Shown here: piece after piece, positions 1 through 12,000 of the stretch
Position numbering within the stretch: the stretch's first letter is position 1
Layout: every line of letters starts with the position of its first letter
Source of the DNA: an uncultured Verrucomicrobiota bacterium
GTDB lineage: Bacteria > Verrucomicrobiota > Verrucomicrobiia > Limisphaerales > UBA9464
Direction of reading: 5' to 3'
Assembly (NCBI GenBank): GCA_903925515.1
Contig: CAIYFP010000060.1
Coordinates: 1 to 15,906, forward strand
DNA: 15,906 nt
Translations under genes and position numbers: made by a program
The notes under the pieces: generated by a model
Seen by the model: only the letters and a program-made list of their open reading frames with translations
Database searches by the model: none
What the model was told of the DNA's origin: nothing

Positions 1-1
1 C

Positions 2-3000
2 TTCGGCGGCGGACAATCGGTGCCGGCGGCGAGCGTCATGCCCTACGTGGGCGGTGCGTACGCGGGATTGTCAGGTGTACCAGGCATTGACTTTGAAAAC
101 CCCGAAGGCAATCCAGCTCCCGACTCGACGGAGGCCTACCGAGAGCGACCCGGGATGGTGCCGATGTGGCGCGAATACCAGAACGATCCTAACCATGGTA
201 TCTTCGAGGTGACGCAGAACTACCTGATCGGCTGGAACGGCGGGGGTGATTGGTACAACTACACCCGAACCGTACCGAAGTCGCGGTACCGAGCCTATGC
301 AGGCCTTCAATCAAGCGGCGTCGGGACGATCTGGGGTCTGTCGCGGGTGACATCGGGGGTGGGTTCGCCATCGCAAGGGTTGGAAGCACTGGGCACGTTC
401 GATGGCCCAGTGACGGTAGGTTTTGGGGGCAACACGCTGTTCCCTCTCACTCGTTCCGGCGCTGTGGCCACGCTCGATCTTGAAGGCACGGTGACCCTGC
501 GGGCTACCTATGAACAAACCTCCAACTTCGACTTCCTGCTGCTGGAGTCGGCCGATGCGGATGTCGCGAGGCAGGTGATGGGCCCCTACTCGACGGGCGA
601 GACGGCATGGAAGGAGAAGTCGGTGTACTTCGACGTCTCGCAACCCGGCCGGTACACGCTGACGTTCCGGGGATTGAACCCCAGTGGTGGTGATAACAGC
701 GTCGCCTTGGATGACATCCGGTTGCAGCGGTACCTCGGGGAGCGTGCTAGGCCGTTCAATGACGTGAGGGAATTGGTGTCCCGCGAACATACGTTTGCCG
801 TGGCGACGCCCGAGGTGCCTCAGCCCGTCACGGGTCCCAGCGGATTCCTCGCCGTCCGTCTCTCCACGGCACGGCCGCGGGCCTTGGACTTGGATTGGAC
901 GTCTTACCCCGAGGTGCAGAACAAGGACGTCACGCAGTATTCGATCTACCTGTCGGATTCTTTCTTCTCGGACATCTCCGGCATGACGCCCCTTCCGTGG
1001 GCTCCGCAAGATGTCCGCCAAACGACCCTCGATGGGCTCCAACCGGGCCGGACGTACCATGTTGCGGTCGTGGCCGTGGACGCAAACGGGCAGTTTGATC
1101 CGGCCGTACGTTCGGTTTCGGCCACCACCCTGCCGCCATTGCCGGTCAACATCCCTGACTTGGTCGTCGAGGAGGGCCAGACGCTGGATTATCTCGCGGT
1201 TAGCGTGGGTGGGGAACTGACCGCGTACCGCTTTGCCTATGACATCCTGCGAGGTCCGTCCGGCCTTGCGGTCTCCAGCGCATCGCGCATCACGTGGACT
1301 CCGAACGAAACCCATGGCCCCGGCGATTATCCCGTGGAGTTGCGTGTCACGGACAACGGCTTGCCCCCAATTGTCGCGACGAACCGTTTTGTCATCCATG
1401 TGGACAGCGGAAACCTGCGTCCAAGGATCGCCGCCATCACCGTGCCCCCGGTACGGGAACGTTCCATGGTGTCCTATGTCTTTTCGGCATGGGACCGGGA
1501 GACTCCAAATGAGCTGACATGGCAGTTGGTCTCGGGTCCGGCCGGTGCCGCGGTGGACCCGGCCAGCGGTCGGTTGACATGGTCCCCCACCGAGGATCAA
1601 GCGCCCACAACCCATTCGGCGCGGATTCGCGTGACCGACGGTGGTGGTGCCGCAGCGGAGGCAGACTTCTCGTTGACGGCCCTTGAGGACGCCCTGCCCC
1701 TTGCCATGGCGCGTCCACTGTCATGGGGCAGCGACCCCGGCATGGTATGGCGCACGCACCAAATCACGGGCTGGCGCAACAACGAGCTGGCCTTGCTCGA
1801 GCAGCAACTCGGTGGAGCGTATGGCTCATCCGTTCACAACCCGGCTGGCGAAATCAACGGCTTCTTCCACATCCCGTACGTCAACTTTGAGCAATACGGG
1901 AATCCCGTGGGCTACATCCGTTCCGGCGCCGGGTCGGGCCAGGACATCCCGGATCGACGGATTCCCGGCATCCCGGGGCTCACGGGCAGCGACGACAACA
2001 TCGCGGCGGAGGCAATGGCGTACCTCGCCTTTGATCAGCCGGGCGTGTACACGATGGGGGTCTCCAGCGATGACGGTTTCCGCGTGAGCCTTGGGTTCAA
2101 GGACGACCCCGCCTCCGTCATGCTGGGCGAGTTCGATGGCGGGCGCAGCACGGGCGACACGTTGTTCGCCTTCGAGGTGGTGAAGCCCGGACTCTATCCA
2201 TTCCGCCTGATTTGGATGGAGGGTTGGGGAGGTGCGGACGTGGAGTGGTACATCCTGCGGCCCGACGGCGTCCGGGTCCTCATCAACGGACCCCAGTCGG
2301 GTGCCATTCGCGCCTATCGCGATGCCAGTGGTCCCCTGCGCATCGCCGAGGTTCCCAACCAGACTCTTCCGGAGGGCGGCACCCTCTCCCTGACCCTGGT
2401 CGCCACAAGGGTCCAAGACCCGGCCGTTCCGCGCCACTTCTCCCTCGTCTCCGGCCCCGTCGGCATGACGGTCAGCCCCGAGGGTGCCTTGATCTGGAAC
2501 ACCACCGAGGCCGACGGTCCCTCCACTCACCGTGTCGTCGTCGCCTTGACCGATGGCACCCTCATCGCCACGACCTCCTTTGATGTGGTCGTGACGGAGG
2601 TCAATGGGCCGAATTCAGACATCGTGTCCACTTTTGACTCCGACCTTGAAGGCTGGACATGCACGGCACCCCAGCACTTGAGCTGGGATGCCTCAGGCAA
2701 GCTTCGTTGGCATGACCAGACGTATCACGACAGTTTTGCCGAGGCCCCATCCAAGTTCCGGGGCGATTGGTCGCGTTTTGTGGGCGGCACGTTGAGCTAC
2801 GACCACAGGATCGTGGATACAGGTGGAGGCAATAATTACGAGTTCGGCTTTTACCATGTCCTGATCAAGGGGCCCGGAGGCGAGGCCGCATGGTTTGGGC
2901 GAAAAGCCGCTCAAAGCGACGTATTGGCGTGGCAACATATCAGGGTGCCCATTGCCGAGGCGAACTGGACCCTGCGCTCCGGAAGCTGGTCAGAGCTCAT

Positions 3001-6000
3001 CTCCAACGTCACGAGCGTCGCGGTTTACATGGAGTTGGTGTGGAACAACGACGGCGGACACGACATCAATGAGTTGGATAATGTGCGGCTCGCTGGCGCG
3101 GAGGTGGCGGGATTCCCGGCGCCCCTCTACTTCGAGGACTTTGAGTCCACCGCCGAGGGCGAGGTCCCGGTAGGCTGGACCCGCGTCAATTTCACGACTC
3201 ATGCCACGAGTGACTACGATATCAAAAACCCATACAGCGACGCCTACCTCAACTGGCTCGTCATCTCACGGTCCACCGTTGAAGCGATCGGCGCCGCCGG
3301 GCAATGGGAGGCCGCGCGCCGCCTGAATTCGGGCGAGAACTACGTCAACGGCCACCGCGTCAAGGACCTTGTCCAAGGCAAGTTTGTTTATGCCGAGTCC
3401 GACAAACGCAACGGCAGCCAGGTCCAGTACCTTTTCACCAAGGACTACGATCTGACGGGGAAGTCCAGTCTCTACATCGCCTACAACAGCATCTACGAGC
3501 AAAACCAGGACAGCATCGGCTCCGTGGAGTACTCCATTGACCAAGGCAACACTTGGCTGCCCATCCTATATATGCTCGACGGCCCCGACATCGTTCTCGA
3601 TGCCAAGGGCAACGTGGATGCCGTGGCGACGTTCACGGCCGTCCACAACGACACCGCCAGCCTTATTGACCCCAACTCCGGCGAAGAGATCGGCATGAAG
3701 TACGGAGCGTTTATCGGCGCGAAGATCTCCCAAGATCTCGCCCCTTACATTTCCGCCCGGGTCAATGACAACCCCACGGAGTCCAAGCGCGTTGAGTTCT
3801 ACCCCATACCGGCCGCTGAAAACCAAAAGACCGTGCGCTTCCGTTTTGCCCAAGCAGGCACTGGAAGCTGGTACTTCGGCATCGACAACGTCGGCATTTA
3901 CAGCATTCCCGTCGCCAACGTTCCTAACGTTTCTATTGGATCTCAACAGACGTTCGTCCTGTCGATCGGCGACGTGGTGTCCGACGGGAAGATCAACGAC
4001 GCGGACGCCCCCGGGGCCGGGAGGATCGAGACGCCGGGCGTGAGCGATGCCTACACGTTCGAGGGCGCGGCGGGTCAGGGGCTGTACCTGGACGCGATCT
4101 CCAACGAGATGGGAGACCCGTGGTCCACGGGATGGCGGTTGCTGGGCCCGGACGGAACGCAGCTTTGGTGGAGCTACATCTTCGCCGACGGCCGTGTGAC
4201 GCTGCCGGTCACGGGCACCTACCGGATCGAGGTGTACACGTGGAGCAAGACGACTGGGACGTACCGGTTCCTGCTCGGGGAAGACGTGAGGCCGCCCGTT
4301 TCTGCGGTCCAACCTCTTCCTGCTGAACTGCCCGGGCCTGGGTTTGACGTGGCATGGTCGGGCCGGGACTTGGTCAGTGCGGCCGTCCGTTTTGACATCC
4401 TGGTGTCGGAGGATGGCGGGCCGTATGCGCCATGGTTGACGTCCACAACGGCCACGTCTGGACGTTTCACGGGGCGTCTCGGATCGAGGTATGCGTTCTA
4501 CAGCGTGGCCACCGACGAAGCCGGAAACCGCGAGGCCGCGCCGGACTCGCCCGATGCCGTGGTGCGGGTCCGATCAATTGATCCTGACCTTGTGGCTGAA
4601 TCCGTTGCGGCTCCGTCATCGGCCTTGCCTGGCGTGCCGTTTGAGGTTCGCTGGACATCCCGCAATGCCGGCAATGGTGACGCCGCCGGTCCATGGACGG
4701 ACGGGGTGTATCTCTCCACGGACGCCTTGCTGGGCGGGGACGTGTTCCTTGCAAGTGTTGCGTCGGAGGAGTCGCTCGCGGCCGGCGCATCGCGCGATCG
4801 TACTGCGTCGGTCGTGGTTCCCATCGATGGCCCGGCCGGCGACCTCTACCTGCTGGTGGCGACCGACACGGGCAACGCGGTGGCTGAGTCCAACGAGTCG
4901 GACAACGTGGGCGTGTCAGCGGCCGTCGTGACGGTGCCTTGGACGCTCACGGTGACGGGCGGTGCAGCATCGGTGCCGGAGAACGGGGCTCCGCTCACGT
5001 ACACCGTGACGCGCAACGGCGACCGTTCGGCGGACTTGGCCGTGACATTGACGAGCTCGGCTCCCTCGGCGTTGGCCGTTCCATCCAGCGTCATGATCCC
5101 CGCAGGGCAGGCCAGTGTGACGTTCCAAGCCACGCCCGCCGCCGATGGCGTGGTGGCGGGCGACCGTCTGGCCACCGTGACCATGGCGGCGACGGCCTTC
5201 GCGAGCGTGACGAGGCAGGTGACGGTGACGGACGTGGACGTGCCCCGGTTGACGCTGGCGTTGGACGCGGCGGAGATGGGCGAGGGCGCCAGCGTCCCGG
5301 CCCGCGTGACGCGCGATCCGGTGACGTCGTCGTCCCTGACGGTCAACGTGGTCTCGACGGCTCCCGGCCAGTTCCTGTTGCCCGCCTCGGTCACGATCCC
5401 GGCGGGTGAGCCGTCCGTGGCGTTCGCGGTGGTGACGGTGGACGACCCGTTGGTGGAGGCGGACGTGGCGACGACGCTGACGGTGACGGCGGCGGAGCAC
5501 GCGGAGGCGTCGCGGCCGTTGACGGTGGTGGACGACGACACGTTCACGCTGGGGCTTTCGCTGGCTGCGGCAACCTTCTCGGAGGGTGCGGGTCCGGCGG
5601 CGACGGTGGGGACGGTGACGCGCGCGCCGGTGACGTCGCAGGCGATCACGGTGGTCCTCGTGAGCAGCGATCCGACGGCGGCAACGGTGCCTCCGAGCGT
5701 GACGATCCACGGCGGTCAGGCTTCGGCGACGTTCAACGTGTCGGCGGTGAACGACGCTTGGGTGGACGGCAGCCAGGCAACGGAGATCGACGCAAGATCG
5801 TCGGTGGCGGGGCGCCCGGCCGTGGTGGCCGCACCGGTGACGGCGACGGTGACGGACGACGACGGGCCGATGCTGACGTTGACGTTGGGGGCCTCGGCGG
5901 CGCGCGAGGGCGCCTCGCCGGCCCTGCTGGGCACCGTCCGGAGGAACACTTCGACGTCAACAGCCCTCCTGGTGGCATTGGCCTCCGACAACGTCGCCGA

Positions 6001-9000
6001 GGCGACGGTCCCGGCCATGGTCGAGATCCCGGCGGGGGCGCCTGAGATCACCTTCCCGGTCGCGACGGTGGCGGACGGGGTGACGGACGGGGCCAAGGTG
6101 GCGCGCATCACGGCGAGCGCGGCGGGGCACGAATCCTCGACGGCGTCGCTGACGGTGACGGACGCGGACTTGCCGGACCTCGTGGTGGCCTGGGTGGAGT
6201 CGCCGGGCGTCGTGGAGACCGAGTCGATCACGTCGGCGCGGTACCGGGTGGAGAATCGTGGCAACGTGGCGGCGACGGGGCCATTCATCGTGCGGTTGTA
6301 CACGTCGGCGGACGAGGTGGCGGGAGGAGACACGTTGTTGGTTCAATATACGTTCTCCGGGACCTTGCCGGTCGGCGGATACTTCGAGCTGGATCAAGGC
6401 TTCACAGCACCGCGTCGGGTGGGGCCGGTTTATATCGTGGCAGAGGTGGACCCCGTGCGGGCAGTTACGGAGTTGGCGGAGGACAACAACTCGGCGGTGA
6501 GCGCGGCGGTGATGGACGTGCGCGCAGCATACACGGCGGTGGCGTACACGGACGTGTCGGTTGCGATGGCGGGGACGCCGGTACCGATCCGCGGAACGGT
6601 GACGCGAGGCAGTGGGGGGCCTGCTGCGGGAGCTTCCGTGAACGTTCATGTGGTCGTGCGGGGGACGCGGCGGACCTTGGGCGCGATCGCGGATGGGTTG
6701 GGCAACTTTGCCCTGACCTTCAATCCGCTGCCGGGCGAGGCGGGCAATTACGAGATTGCGGCGGCGCACCCTGGGATCGGCGAGCCGCCGGCCCAAGACG
6801 CGTTCACGCTTGTGGGCATCCGGATTGAGACGCCGGGGGCGGTGCGTGTGATCGAAGGGCAGTCGGCGGCATCCGGGACGCGAATCCAGAACCTGAGCGA
6901 TCTGCCGGTGACGGGGCTGACGGTGGAAACGATGGAAGTGCCATCGGGAGTGACTGTGACGCCGTCGCTGGGATCGACCTCGCTGGCCGCCAATGGATCC
7001 GTGGACATGGCGTATGGGATGGCGGTGGCGGACGGGACGACGACCGGCGGGGTGGTGCGTTTCCGGGTGACAGGTTCTGGAGGGATCACGGGGACGGTCG
7101 AGGTGCCGGTGATCGTGGAGCCGTTGCGGCCGAACCTCGTGGCGATGCCGGGATCGCTGGAGCGCGGGATGCGGCGCGGGGTGCAGACGACGGTGCAATT
7201 CGACCTTGTGAACCGTGGCGGGCGGCCGACGGGGCCTTTGAAGCTGTTGATCCCGCCGTTGTCATGGGTGCGGGTGGCTGCAGGAGGGGAAGTGAATGAC
7301 CTTCGGCCTGGGGAGACGAACCCGGTCACGGTGGTCTTGACGCCGCCGGCGGACCTGCCGTTGGGGCCCTACACGGGATCGTTCTACGCACAGGCGGATC
7401 AGGTGGGCGTGAATGTCCCGTTCGCGTTCCGTGCGATGTCGGAGGCACGGGGGACGTTGCGCGTGGAGGCGGTGGACGAGTTCACATACTACGCGGAGGG
7501 CGAGCCGCGGGTGGCTGGGGCGACGGTGGTGGTCCTGGACGCGGTGACGGGCACGGAGGTGGCGCGGCAGGCGACGGGCGCGAACGGCATTGCCGAGTTC
7601 GCTGACCTGCATGAGGACTACTATCGCATTGAGGTGACAGCGGACGGGCATGGGTCGTACCGGGGGACCCACGCGGTGGAGGCTGCAAAAACGGCGGAGG
7701 TGACGGCGTTCCTTCCCCGCCAGACGGTGCGGTACCGGTGGACGGTGGAACCGACCCAAGTCGAGGATCGAACAAAAATCACGATCGAGACGGTGTTTGA
7801 GACGAGCGTGCCAGTGCCCGTGGTCACGTTGGAACCCTCGGTGATCGACCTCGCCGAAGTGACTGGGAACGAGACCCAGGTGGACCTGACGATTACGAAC
7901 CAAGGGTTGGTTGCGGCGAATCACGGGCGGTTTGCGATGCCGACGCACCCCAGCTGGGAGTTCATCCCGCTGATCACCGAGGTGGGAGACATTCCCGCCA
8001 AGAGCTCCCTGATCATTCCCATGAAGGTTCGGCGCCTTGGATCCGCCGCTGATCCCTGCATGGTGCAAGGCGCCCTTCTTTGGGACCTGCCCTGCGGCAA
8101 GCTGACCAACACCTATGTCGTGCCTATCACCTTCATCAACGCGGCAACCAACTGCGGTGGTGCGCCAATCGCCGTCGTCGGGGGAGGAGGCGGTGGTGGC
8201 GGATGGGTTTCAGGTGGTCCGACCCTCGTTTTCAACCCGCCAGAAATTTCCACCGAGCGGTGTGAGGCAGTGTGCGCTCGTGTGCGACTCAAGCTCGAAC
8301 AGGAGGCCGTGCTCACCCGTGACGCCTTCCGCGCCATGCTGGAACTCGAAAACGCCGACGTGTCCGCGTTGTCCGACATCGACGTGTCGCTGCAACTCCG
8401 CGACGGCGACGGGGCGGACGCCGCCGGCCTCTTCGGGGTCCGTCCGCCTGAGGTCACCGCCATGGGCGCGGTGGATGGCTCGGGAACACTGGCCGCGAAC
8501 ACGACGGGCAAATCGACGTGGGTGCTGATCCCAACCCGCGACGCCGCCGGGTCCGCGCCCAAGGTGTATCGCGTGGGCGGCACGCTCCGCTATCGCCAGA
8601 ATGGCGTGCTCGTGACGGTCCCCCTGGCGGACGTGCCCATCACCGTGCATCCCCAGCCGTTGCTTTCCCTCCAATACTTCCACCAGCGCGACGTGTATTC
8701 GGACGATCCCTTCACCCCCGAGGTGGAGCCCAGCATTCCCTACGCGCTGGGCGTGATGGTCCGCAACGACGGCTTCGGCCAGGCACGCAACTTCCGCATC
8801 GTCTCCGCGCAACCCCAGATCGTCGAGAACGAGCGCGGCTTGCTGATCGACTTCCAGCTCATCGGAACCCAGGTGGCTGGCGAGGAGGTCTCGCCCTCGT
8901 TGACGGCGAACTTCGGGACGATCAACGCGGGCGACATCAAGGTCGGACGATGGCTCTTCACCTCCTCGTTGCAGGGTCTCTTCATCGACTACAGCGCCAA

Positions 9001-12000
9001 GTTCGAGCACATCGACTCGCTCGGGAACCCACGCCTGTCGTTGATCGACGCCGTCTCCATCCACGAGATGATCCACCAAGTAGAGGCCCAGGGCGATCTG
9101 GCCGACGGCAAGCCGGACTTCCTCGTGAACGACCAACCCGACGTGCGCCACCTTCCCGACACGCTCTACCTGAGCCAAGGCGGCACCAACCACGTCGAGG
9201 TGGTGGAGGTCGCCAGCGTGGATTCCGCGCCATCCGGATCGGACTCGGTGGTGGAATTGACCGCGCCAATGTCGTCCGGCTGGACGTACCTGCGGGTGCC
9301 GGAGCCCTCCAACGGCTCCATGCGCCTGACACGCATCGTGCGATCGGATGGAAGGGAACTGCCGGTGGACCGTACGTGGTGGGTCACGGACCGGACGTTT
9401 GGCGGAATGGGCCGGAGGCCGACGCGGGAGAACATCCTGCACCTGCTCGACGACCAGAGCACGGGTCGGTACACGCTCCATTACAACACGGCCGCCGGTG
9501 AAGATCGTGTTGCGCCCTCGAGCGCCGTCGGGGTGGTCCCAGTCCAAAGCCCACTCGACATCGGGTTGGCGTGGAGCGGCACGGATGACGCCAGCGGGGT
9601 GGCTGGGTTCGACGTGTACGTGTCCCTCGACGGCGGGCCGTATGCGCTGTGGCTGGAGGGGACGACGTTGCGCGGCGCCCTCTACCGGGGCGACTTGGGG
9701 CGGACTTATCGGTTCTACTCGGTAGCCTTCGATCGTTCGGGCAACCGCGAGGCCGCGCCGGACTCGCCCGATGTCGTGGTGCGGGTGAGCCATGGGACGG
9801 ACGCGTTGAATGGCAACGTCGCTTACGCCGATTGGACGGAGGCCCATGGCGATCCGGGAACGGCGGCTGGAATCATTCGCCTGCCTGACGGAAGGACGGT
9901 GGGTGTGTCCTACTCGGGCGATTTCGGCTTCGCGCAAACGGCTGGGGATGGAATCAACTACTGGTCGGCCAGTTCTCGGCCGCCCTACGGGGACGAGAGG
10001 TTCACGGCCTATGTCGGGGTACCTAACATGCCGGAAACGAGCGACATTGTCGCCATGCAGCGATCAGCCATTCCGAACACCATCAGCTTTTCCTCGCCAG
10101 TAACCGACCCCGTCATGCTGGTCCTCAGCATGGGCAACCTAGATCGGCGAGTCTCCTACACATTCGACCGGGATTTTGTTGTCCTGAGCTCGGGCAATGG
10201 GTTTTTTGGCGGGCACCCGGGCGGCAGCCTGTCCGCGCAGCCCGGACGCGTCCTGGAGGGCTTGGAAGGACATGGCGCGATCCAGTTCTTGGGAACCTTT
10301 AGTTCGATTAGCTGGACAGTTGATACGGACGAGCACTGGCACGGCTTCACCCTTGGCCTGCCAGGAGGCAACGCGGCCCCGACATTGGCCGGCGCGACGA
10401 ATGCGATCCTCCATGAGATGGAGGGGTACACGCAGGCGATGGTGCCGCGTGACGCGGACGTCCCGGCGCAGGCGTTGACGGTGACTTTGGTGAGCGGCCC
10501 GACGGGCCTTGTGGTGACGAACGGCGTTCTGGCATGGACGCCGACAGAGGCGCAGGGTCCCTCGACGAACACGGTGACGGTTTCTGTCGGGGATGGCACG
10601 GCGACCGCCGAGGTGTCGTTCGAGCTGATTGTGACGGAGGTGAACCGGCATCCTGTGGTCCAACCGATCGCGGACGTGGCCCTCAACGAGGGCGATCGGA
10701 TGCAGGTGACGGTCATTGCGAGTGACCCGGATCTGCCCGCGCAGCCTTTGGGCATCGAGGCATTCCTTGCTCGGGGTGCGACGCCGGGCGGCGTGGTCAG
10801 TGCGGAGCTTGTCCCCCTTGCTGTCACGGACGGGGTGGTGACGTGGGATACCGGCGAGACGGACGGGCCCGCCACGCACGTTGTTTGGGTTGTCGTTGGC
10901 GATGGGACGGGGCTGGTAACGAACCGCTTCGACGTGGTCGTGACGGAGGTGAACCGGCCGCCGCAATTCGGCTTCATCCCGGACCAAACCGTGGATGAGC
11001 TGGCCACCCTTCAGATCGACCTGCCCTTCTCCGACGCCGACATCCCCGAGCAAGCCTTGACCTGTTCCCTCGTCTCGGGTCCGGCGGGAATGACGGTTGA
11101 TGCGCAGGGACGCCTCAGGTGGACCCCCACCGTGGCCGACGGCCCCTCCACCCACCGCGTCGTCGTCGCCGTGACCGATGGCGTGCTTGCCGTCACGACC
11201 GAATTCGACGTCGTGGTGACGGCCGCGACGCTAGCCATCACTCGCCAACCGGAACCAGTGGGCATCCGGCCCGGACAAGCCGCGACGTTCTCCGTGTCCG
11301 CCGAGGCGACGGGCCTTGGCCGGCCCGCCTACCAGTGGCGCAGGAACGGCGTGGACATTGCCGGGGCCAACTCGGCGACCTATGAGACGCCTCCCGTCAC
11401 GCCTTCCGACGACGGTGCACGGTTTAGCGTGGTGGTGTCGGTCCCGGGCGCCTCCGTTACCAGCGACGAAGCTCTGCTTTCCGTTTTCTCCCCCAAGCTG
11501 GGCGTGTCGGATGTCACGGCCTCGGGCGACGCGACGGTCGGGGGTGTTGTCAACGTGAGCTGGACGGTGACCAACGCCGGCGGCAGCGCGATTCCGGAGG
11601 GGTGGCGAGCGGTGGTGGGCATCAGTGACACCCCCGGCGGCAACGTGACGACATGGCTTGGAAGCCTCCAAAGGGCCGAGCCCATCGGCGCGGGGGCGTC
11701 GGTTGACCAGTCCATCACGGTCCGGTTGCCAGCCCAGACCGAGGGGACGGTTTACTTCGTCGTCCGCCTGCAACTCCTTGGAACCACGGCCAACCTCGTG
11801 ACCAACGGGGATTTCTCGATGCCGCCCGTCATTGGACCTGGTCAATCGTTGCTCGGAATTGGGGCCAGGAAAATGGTGGTCCCGGACTCGGAGCATGGCT
11901 TGTACTCGGAGTCCATCTCGGGCGTGCCGTTCTGGAATTACCGGCTGAACTCCGATGGTGGATCGGACCATGGATTGGAGCGTCAGCAAGCCTTCGGTGA

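Noticed and set aside
20..22. GTG as the true start of the giant protein
   Set aside because: The frame is open to the left edge, no Shine-Dalgarno is visible, and the residues that follow are not a signal peptide but run straight into a domain.
311..1615. Antisense frame of about 434 codons on the minus strand
   Set aside because: Shadow of the giant gene; no recognisable fold and no ribosome binding site.
5957..7198. Antisense frame of about 413 codons on the minus strand
   Set aside because: Very Arg/His-rich product opposite repetitive Calx-beta and CARDB coding DNA; no motif, no start signal.
8210..9937. Long antisense open frame of about 575 codons on the minus strand
   Set aside because: It lies wholly opposite the giant gene in GC-rich DNA; its product is rich in Arg, His, Gly and Val with no domain pattern, as expected of a shadow frame.
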